Source: an uncultured bacterium
GTDB lineage: Bacteria; Hydrogenedentota; Hydrogenedentia; Hydrogenedentales; Hydrogenedentaceae
Length of the DNA stretch: 38,403 nt
Direction: 5' to 3'
Assembly (NCBI GenBank): GCA_937124615.1
Contig: CAKZKR010000026.1
Coordinates: 1 to 38,403, forward strand
Part shown: piece after piece, positions 33,787 to 38,403 of the stretch
Numbering within the stretch: position 1 is the stretch's first letter
Layout of the letters: every line of letters starts with the position of its first letter
Program-made: the position numbers and the translations under genes
Notes under the pieces: model-generated
Database searches by the model: none
What the model saw: the letters and a program-made list of their open reading frames with translations, nothing else
What the model was told of the DNA's origin: nothing

Positions 33787-34743
33787 ATGAAAAATCAAAA
33801 CTTTTACAACAAAAGAAAAAACGGAACACAAACTAGCGCTTTCGGAACGCCGGGGCGAATTAACCATGATTCGTCAAAGTTTTATAATAGTAAACTTTAT
33901 GAGGGGTTAAATAATGGGAAAGATGTTAAGTATGTAGAAAACCAAATTAACCCTCAAAACATAAATAAGGTTTTTTGTAAAAGTAGCGAAGCCATGTCAG
34001 AGCTTCCGGATAATAGCGTTCATTTGATGGTTACTTCGCCGCCCTACAATGTCGGCAAAGAATATGACGAGAATTTATCTCTTAAGGAATATAGGGAATT
34101 ATTAAAACGGGTATTCAAAGAAACATACAGAGTGTTGGTCCCGGGCGGTAGAGCGTGTATAAATGTTGCTAATTTGGGTAGAAAACCTTATTTGCCTCTT
34201 CATAGCTATATCATAGAGGATATGCACAGCATTGGCTTTTTAATGAGAGGTGAAATCCTTTGGGACAAAGGCAGTAGCGCCAGCCCCTCTACTGCTTGGG
34301 GAACATACTTAAAAGCAAATAATCCAGTATTGCGGGATATTCACGAATATATTCTTGTTTTTTGTAAAGACACATTTACTAGATTAAATCCGCACAAGAG
34401 AAAAAGCACTATTTCAAAAGAGGAATTTTTAGAATTTACAAAAAGTGTTTGGAAATTCGCCGCAGAGCGAGCTTCAAAAGTAGGACACCCAGCTCCTTTT
34501 CCAGTTGAGCTGCCTTATCGTTTAATTCAGCTTTACACTTTTGAAGGTGAAGTTGTACTTGATCCATTCGTTGGAAGTGGCACGATTTGCATAGCAGCAC
34601 TAAAAACCAACAGAAAATTTGTTGCCTATGATGTCGATAAAAAATACTGCGATTTAGCAGAGCAAAGAATAAAACAATTTCTACAAGAACAGACAACATT
34701 ATTTTCAAAAGAATTTGCCGCCAAAGAGGAAAATCAGTTATGA
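33787..34743 (+). CDS. Site-specific DNA methyltransferase, beta class (N4-cytosine or N6-adenine)
   Basis: This 318-residue enzyme has catalytic motif IV as TSPPYN (SPPY at 84-87) in the N-terminal part, and SAM-binding motif I as DPFVGSGT at 259-266 near the C-terminus. That order defines the beta class. SPPY favours N4-cytosine methylation, but N6-adenine enzymes with this text also exist. The RVLVPGGRACINVANLG and FCKDTFTRLNP regions are typical. It starts 6 bp after the nuclease stop with no clear Shine-Dalgarno sequence. The gene uses TGA as its own stop, which argues against TGA recoding in the cassette. The target site is unknown. The first 60 residues are low in recognisable motifs. 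Confidence 0.9.
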   Translation: MKNQNFYNKRKNGTQTSAFGTPGRINHDSSKFYNSKLYEGLNNGKDVKYVENQINPQNINKVFCKSSEAMSELPDNSVHLMVTSPPYNVGKEYDENLSLKEYRELLKRVFKETYRVLVPGGRACINVANLGRKPYLPLHSYIIEDMHSIGFLMRGEILWDKGSSASPSTAWGTYLKANNPVLRDIHEYILVFCKDTFTRLNPHKRKSTISKEEFLEFTKSVWKFAAERASKVGHPAPFPVELPYRLIQLYTFEGEVVLDPFVGSGTICIAALKTNRKFVAYDVDKKYCDLAEQRIKQFLQEQTTLFSKEFAAKEENQL

Positions 34744-34904
34744 TTTTCCTTCCGGGTTGCCGCCAGTGAAAAACTTGAAATCGTCCTTTTCGCTTCCGCT
34801 TCAAGGCGAGGCGGGCAGAGGGGGGGATTCCGCCGAGCCAATCGCGCACAAAATCAGTTCGGATTTTTTCAAATACACACCGCCAGTTAAAGGCTGTTTT
34901 ACGA
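34744..34904 (+). repeat. GC-rich repeat-like non-coding tract after the R-M cassette
   Basis: This stretch is much richer in G and C than its surroundings, with a run of seven G at about 34820-34827 and clusters such as GGCGAGGCGGGCAGAG. CCGCCAGTGAAA at 34760-34771 recurs as CCGCCAGTTAAA at 34880-34891, exactly 120 bases on. One frame translates to LPLQGEAGRGG, text that typically arises from intergenic repeat families rather than real proteins. It may be the scar or right edge of the inserted cassette. From about 34905 to 35184 the sequence is very AT-rich and I see no gene in it. Confidence 0.45.
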
Positions 34905-35184
34905 TTTTTATTTACAGAAGTTTTTCTAATAATAGAATGTTTAAGAAAGTATTTGAATATTTTTATCTTAAGGTAAGATTATAAAACATTGTGTTTATTT
35001 TTATTTCTGTTTGTTGGTTTAAGATAAGGTGCTAAAAGATTAGCAATACAGAAATCTAAAAAATGGAGAAATAATAAAACTATCTGTTGAACTGTAAAGA
35101 GAATAAAAGTTTTTGTGATTATAGTTAATAAGATATAGATTAACATCTAATATATTTGGAAGTTTTGTATATTTATTAAAAAAT

Positions 35185-35454
35185 GTGAAAGCAATAAACT
35201 TGATAAAAGAAAAAAAATATAATTTTAAATTCTTAGTTGAATCTGCAATTAGATCTCTATCAAGATATAACCCACAGTAATGGAAATTTGAAAATAGTGA
35301 AGAGAGTATTGTTAATTATCCTAATTTTTCAAGGTCTCTACCTGTTGTTGATAGAGCTAACCATGAACTTTATATTAGTTTGGGATGTGTATTAGAAAAT
35401 TTTCTTGTTATTGCTTCTAGAATGCCTGTAAATGAAGTAGTAATGAAAGAATAA
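35185..35454 (+). pseudogene. Decayed N-terminal fragment of an Acg-type nitroreductase
   Basis: The frame reads FLVESAIRSLSRYNPQ, a TAA stop at 35266-35268, then WKFENSEESIVNYPNFSRSL, then PVVDRANHELYISLGCVLEN and FLVIASRMP, ending at TAA 35452-35454. This follows the N-terminal third of Acg-family FMN nitroreductases (AAxxAPSxHNTQPWxF, then RxLPVxDPxxRELYISxGxxLENLxIAA). The stop falls where the proline of TQPW would be. The remaining two thirds of a normal gene (about 300 residues) are missing. The frame stays open upstream for about 60 bases without a convincing start. It directly abuts the DUF6544 gene, 4 bp before its ATG. Confidence 0.7.
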
Positions 35455-35458
35455 TATT

Positions 35459-36577
35459 ATGAAATACATTTATGCAATTGTTGTTTTTTCCCACGCTCTT
35501 ATACATATTTTGGGTTTTGTTAAAGGTTTTGGTCTAAAAGATATTAAAGAGTTAACCCTTCCCATATCCAGACCGGTTTCTTTATTATGGTTGACCTTAG
35601 TACTCCTCATTACAATCTATGGAATACTTTTTTTAACAAATAATAAGTATTCCTGGTTATTAGGATTTATGAGTGTTTTATTTTCGCAAATACTTATTAT
35701 TTTATTTTGGAAAGACGCCAAGTTTGGCACATTACCAAATATAGTAATCTTGTTAGTTTCAATGGTTTCTTTGGGTTCTTACAGATTTCAAGATATGGTA
35801 ATGAAAGAAACAAACCATATTTTGAATCAAAGTGAAGTATGTAATAAAAAGGATATTTCTGAAAGTGATATTATCAACTTACCGAATCCTGTAAAAAATT
35901 GGCTTCGTAATTCAGGTGTTATTGGTAAACCATTTATTTATATGGGTAAAGTAACACAAAGTGCAGAGATGAAAATGAAACCTAACCAGAAAAATTGGAT
36001 AAGAGCAACTGCAGTACAATATACAACTATAGAGACTCCCGCTTTTATATGGGTAGTTGATGTATCAATGAATAGTGTGCTCAATTTCGTTGGCAGAGAT
36101 AAGTTTCAGAAAGGTAAAGGCGAAATGTTAATTAAGATATATTCTCTGATTGATGTTGTAAAAGAACGAGGTGAAAAACTTGATGAAGGAACAATACAGC
36201 GATATTTAGGAGAGATGGTTTGGTTCCCATCATTGGCTGTTAGCCGATATATAACATGGGAACAAATAGATGACACAACAGCAAAGGCAACAATGGATTA
36301 TATGGGGACAAAAGGCAGTGGAACATTTTATTTCAACTCCAGGGGGGATGTTACAAAATTTGTCGCAATGAGGTATATGGGTAACGATTCTACTTCTAAA
36401 AAATATGAATGGGTGTTATTGGTGGAAGATTACGAAACATTTGCAGGTATTAAAGTTCCTTCTAAAATGACAGCAACGTGGAAACTTGGAGAAGGTGATT
36501 GGACCTGGCTGAAGTTAGAGATAACAGATATTAAATACAATGAAAATATCGAGCACGAAAAGTTACTCAAAAGGTAA
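35459..36577 (+). CDS. DUF6544 family membrane protein
   Basis: In this 372-residue protein the first 120 residues hold about four membrane segments (start MKYIYAIVVFSHALIHILGF). The rest is a soluble domain that matches DUF6544: PVKNWLRNSGVIGKP, then VTQSAEMKMKPNQKNWIRAT, EMVWFPSLAVSRYITWEQID, MGTKGSGTFYFNSRGDVTKF and GIKVPSKMTATWKLGEGDW. The function is unknown; members occur in Bacteroidota and relatives. The ATG at 35459 lies directly behind the nitroreductase remnant, so it may have lost an original upstream partner. It stands alone, with 288 bp of AT-rich sequence after it. Confidence 0.82.
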   Translation: MKYIYAIVVFSHALIHILGFVKGFGLKDIKELTLPISRPVSLLWLTLVLLITIYGILFLTNNKYSWLLGFMSVLFSQILIILFWKDAKFGTLPNIVILLVSMVSLGSYRFQDMVMKETNHILNQSEVCNKKDISESDIINLPNPVKNWLRNSGVIGKPFIYMGKVTQSAEMKMKPNQKNWIRATAVQYTTIETPAFIWVVDVSMNSVLNFVGRDKFQKGKGEMLIKIYSLIDVVKERGEKLDEGTIQRYLGEMVWFPSLAVSRYITWEQIDDTTAKATMDYMGTKGSGTFYFNSRGDVTKFVAMRYMGNDSTSKKYEWVLLVEDYETFAGIKVPSKMTATWKLGEGDWTWLKLEITDIKYNENIEHEKLLKR

Positions 36578-36794
36578 GCACAAAGAATTGAATCTCATGA
36601 GAATTTTTTTATTTGCTTACTAATTATAACAAGGGTAATATTAGTTATACTGAAGAACCGTTTGTGGTTTATATTTAAAGGGTGGAGGGTTTAATAGACT
36701 TTTTTATTAATTTAACAAGTTTTGTATTTTTTTTCTTCTTAATGAATATCAAAAATGCATTGTAATAAAAAATATTTTCGCAAAATTATAAAAG

Positions 36795-36825
36795 TTGTAA
36801 TTATTTTGAATATTTTTGTTATATT
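36795..36825 (+). promoter_or_regulatory. Weak candidate promoter for the dehydrogenase gene
   Basis: TTGTAA at 36795-36800 and TATATT at 36820-36825 have a 19-bp spacer, about 40 bp before the ATG of the dehydrogenase. The region is so AT-rich that such matches are expected by chance. The rest of the gap from 36578 holds nothing I can recognise. Confidence 0.25.
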
Positions 36826-36865
36826 TTACGGGTACTAATTAAATTAGAAAGAATTTAACAATAAT

Positions 36866-37825
36866 ATGAAGTTCCTATTCTTCAATGGACATAATTTGTA
36901 TGTAAAAGATAAAGATATTCCGAAATTGAGAAATGGAGAAGTGTTAATAAGGATAAGGATGGCGGGGATATGTAAGACGGATTTGGAAATAGTCAAGGGG
37001 TATATGAAATTTACGGGGGTATTGGGGCATGAGTTTGTTGGAGAAGTGGTGGAGGGGGATAATACGAGTTGGATTGGGAAGCGGGTTGTCGGTGAAATTA
37101 ATTGTCCTTGTTATAACTGTGCTTTTTGTTTTGCGGGGAGGTCAAGACATTGTCCTAATAGGACGGTACTCGGTATCTATGAGAGAGAAGGTGTTTTTGC
37201 TGAATACACTACGCTACCTGAAAGAAATCTTTACATTGTGCCAGACAATATGCCTGATGAAGTGGCTGTGTTTACGGAGCCTGTTGCTGCAGGGTATAGG
37301 ATTTTGGAACAAGTTCATTTTAGCCCTAATGATTGTGTGGTCGTTTTGGGTGATGGACGAATGGGGCAACTTATCTCACAAATAGTAAGTCCGCATGTTC
37401 GGAAATTAGTTTGTGTTGGCAAGTATCCACATAAATTATCTCATTTGCAAAAACTTGGCATTGAGACATGCCTACTGTCTCAATGGAAAGGTAAGAATAT
37501 TGATGTGGTAATAGATGCTACAGGAAATCCAGAAGCACAATCGTTGGCGTTGGAAATGTTAAAGCCTAAGGGGACATTAGTTATAAAAAGTACCACAGAG
37601 GAGTTGAATCCTATAAATTTGTCGAAAGTGGTTGTAGATGAGATTCATATAATAGGTTCACGGTGCGGTCCATTTGAGCCAGCAATAAAAGGATTGGCTG
37701 AAAAGAAAGTAAAAGTGGGTTATATGATTAGCCATGTTTTTGATTTTGAGGATATAATAAAGGCGTTTGAAGTAGCCCAAGGTAAAGATTGTTTGAAGGT
37801 TCTAATTGATTTTAGAAATAAGTAA
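36866..37825 (+). CDS. Zinc-dependent alcohol dehydrogenase-like (MDR) protein
   Basis: This 319-residue medium-chain dehydrogenase is slightly shorter than the usual 340-350. Catalytic zinc ligands are C36 (AGICKTDLE) and H55-E56 (GVLGHEFVGEVV). The structural zinc set C82, C85, C88 and C96 has the normal C-x2-C-x2-C-x7-C spacing. The nucleotide loop reads VVVLGDGRMGQLISQIV, where the usual G-x-G-x-x-G is G-D-G-R-M-G. FTEPVAAGYRILE and DVVIDATGNPEAQSLALEML are family text. It probably oxidises a polyol or sugar alcohol with NAD(P). The DUF4432 gene starts 12 bp downstream, which supports a sugar role. The first hundred bases are unusually rich in GGGG. Confidence 0.88.
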   Translation: MKFLFFNGHNLYVKDKDIPKLRNGEVLIRIRMAGICKTDLEIVKGYMKFTGVLGHEFVGEVVEGDNTSWIGKRVVGEINCPCYNCAFCFAGRSRHCPNRTVLGIYEREGVFAEYTTLPERNLYIVPDNMPDEVAVFTEPVAAGYRILEQVHFSPNDCVVVLGDGRMGQLISQIVSPHVRKLVCVGKYPHKLSHLQKLGIETCLLSQWKGKNIDVVIDATGNPEAQSLALEMLKPKGTLVIKSTTEELNPINLSKVVVDEIHIIGSRCGPFEPAIKGLAEKKVKVGYMISHVFDFEDIIKAFEVAQGKDCLKVLIDFRNK

Positions 37826-37837
37826 GGGAGTAAGTTT

Positions 37838-38403
37838 ATGAGTAATATGAGTAAGAGGAAGAAAGAAGGAACAAGTTGGCATGAATTACCCAGAGAAGAA
37901 ATAAAAAAATATGTAGGGCAAATGGACCAGATAGCAGGTATAATAACATCTATTCTGCAAGATGGAAAGTCGTTTCCATCCCGTTCTGCGTATATCTACA
38001 ACGGTTCAGGCTTGGAGTTTAGTGTATATTTAGACCGATGTATGGATATTTCGCATGCAAGATATAAGGGAATCCCATTAGGTTGGCGTTCAACTCCGGG
38101 GGATGTTGCACCTTTTTATTATGAGGCGGAAGGGATACGCTGGTTACGGAGTTATTTTGGTGGGCTTTTAACTACCTGTGGGGTTACAAATGTTGGTCCT
38201 CCTTGTGAAAGGAGTGAATTAACAGGAGAAGGTTTACATGGTAGAATCAGCAATACGCCGGCGGAAGACATTTCGATAGAGAAAAGATGGGAAGGTAATA
38301 AATATCTATTACAAATCAAAGGAAAGATGAGACAAACGGCTCTTTTCGCTGAAAATATCGTAGTGGAAAGAGAGATTACGACATATTTAGGAGCCCCTTG
38401 TTT
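37838..38403 (+). CDS. DUF4432 aldose epimerase-like protein (partial, runs off the window)
   Basis: The frame is open from the ATG at 37838, behind a GGGAG site, to the window end, giving 188 residues. The signatures GIPLGWRSTPGDVAPFYYEA, GIRWLRSYFGGLLTTCGVTN, and GEGLHGRISNTPAEDIS identify DUF4432, a family with the aldose 1-epimerase (galactose mutarotase) beta-sandwich. The histidine of GLHGRISN is the probable active-site residue. Its substrate is not established. It is 12 bp after the MDR dehydrogenase and almost certainly in the same operon, so the two likely act on one sugar. Confidence 0.88.
   Translation, partial: MSNMSKRKKEGTSWHELPREEIKKYVGQMDQIAGIITSILQDGKSFPSRSAYIYNGSGLEFSVYLDRCMDISHARYKGIPLGWRSTPGDVAPFYYEAEGIRWLRSYFGGLLTTCGVTNVGPPCERSELTGEGLHGRISNTPAEDISIEKRWEGNKYLLQIKGKMRQTALFAENIVVEREITTYLGAPC

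Noticed and set aside
34436-34849. Reverse frame of 137 residues opposite the methylase end
   Set aside because: It is a shadow of the methylase coding strand with no family match and no ribosome site.
34715-34984. Forward frame of 89 residues after the methylase
   Set aside because: It overlaps the end of the methylase and then crosses the GC-rich tract, giving LPLQGEAGRGG repeat-type text with no ribosome site or domain.
32486-35460. Integrase or att repeat for an island at tRNA-Ser
   Set aside because: No recombinase frame is present, and I could not find a second copy of the tRNA 3' end in this stretch.
36578-36640. TCTCATGAGA palindrome followed by Ts after the DUF6544 gene as a terminator
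   Set aside because: The palindrome has no room for a loop and only three stable pairs remain, so it is too weak to call.
1-38403. CRISPR array, insertion sequence or prophage
   Set aside because: No regularly spaced direct repeats, transposase or phage structural genes are visible on either strand.

Overview
This is a low-GC stretch of chromosome from a Gram-negative, probably anaerobic or fermentative bacterium. It encodes a bacterial V/A-type ATPase, a divergent LpxK (hence lipid A and an outer membrane), a lipoprotein-sorting-like periplasmic protein paired with an RND transporter, DUF6807 and sugar-isomerase-type carbohydrate genes, and a ketol-acid reductoisomerase of the type found in Bacteroidota and fungi. 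This mix fits an uncultured lineage such as Hydrogenedentota or a PVC-like phylum. That placement is an inference from gene content; no rRNA or other decisive marker is present.

Layout. Positions 1-6674 hold a V-type ATPase operon in the order I-K-E-C-F-A-B-D, with the start of I cut off by the window edge. Its K subunit keeps all five residues that bind Na+ in the Enterococcus c-ring. Positions 6737-9772 hold a secreted DUF6807 protein divergent from a Tat-exported sugar isomerase-like protein and an M23 lipoprotein. Positions 9828-19792 are a mostly housekeeping forward block: hflX (apparent CTG start), a TPR protein, ffh, rpsP, khpA, trmD, rplS (no rimM), an HNH nuclease, priA and a HAD phosphatase. 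On the reverse strand, 19778-22284 carries a DUF2905 membrane protein and two GT4 glycosyltransferases. Forward ilvC, with a textbook terminator, and lpxK follow. A reverse operon gltX-ROK kinase-PfkB kinase (28025 to 24544) converges on lpxK and overlaps it by 98 bp. Upstream of gltX lies a second reverse unit (32160 to 28186): DUF2892 protein, RND/MMPL transporter with an unusual Cys-rich C-terminal extension, and LolA-like protein, closed by a terminator.

Positions 32393-35454 form an accessory island. A tRNA-Ser(CGA) with its own terminator is followed by a compact three-gene cassette: an XRE regulator, a PD-(D/E)XK restriction endonuclease interrupted by one in-frame TGA, and a beta-class DNA methyltransferase. 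These genes lack the Shine-Dalgarno sequences usual elsewhere in the window. Then come a GC-rich repeat-like scar and a decayed N-terminal fragment of an Acg-type nitroreductase. The window ends with a DUF6544 membrane protein, a zinc alcohol dehydrogenase-type enzyme and the start of a DUF4432 (aldose epimerase-like) gene.

The most interesting points are the apparently inactivated restriction half of the R-M cassette beside a tRNA gene, the nitroreductase fossil, the CTG start of hflX, the antisense extension of the PfkB kinase into lpxK, and the cysteine-rich tail of the RND protein. I found no CRISPR array, rRNA, insertion sequence, integrase or origin. I cannot claim a clearly new biological system here; the best candidates for new biology are the RND/LolA-like/DUF2892 unit and the DUF6544 neighbourhood.
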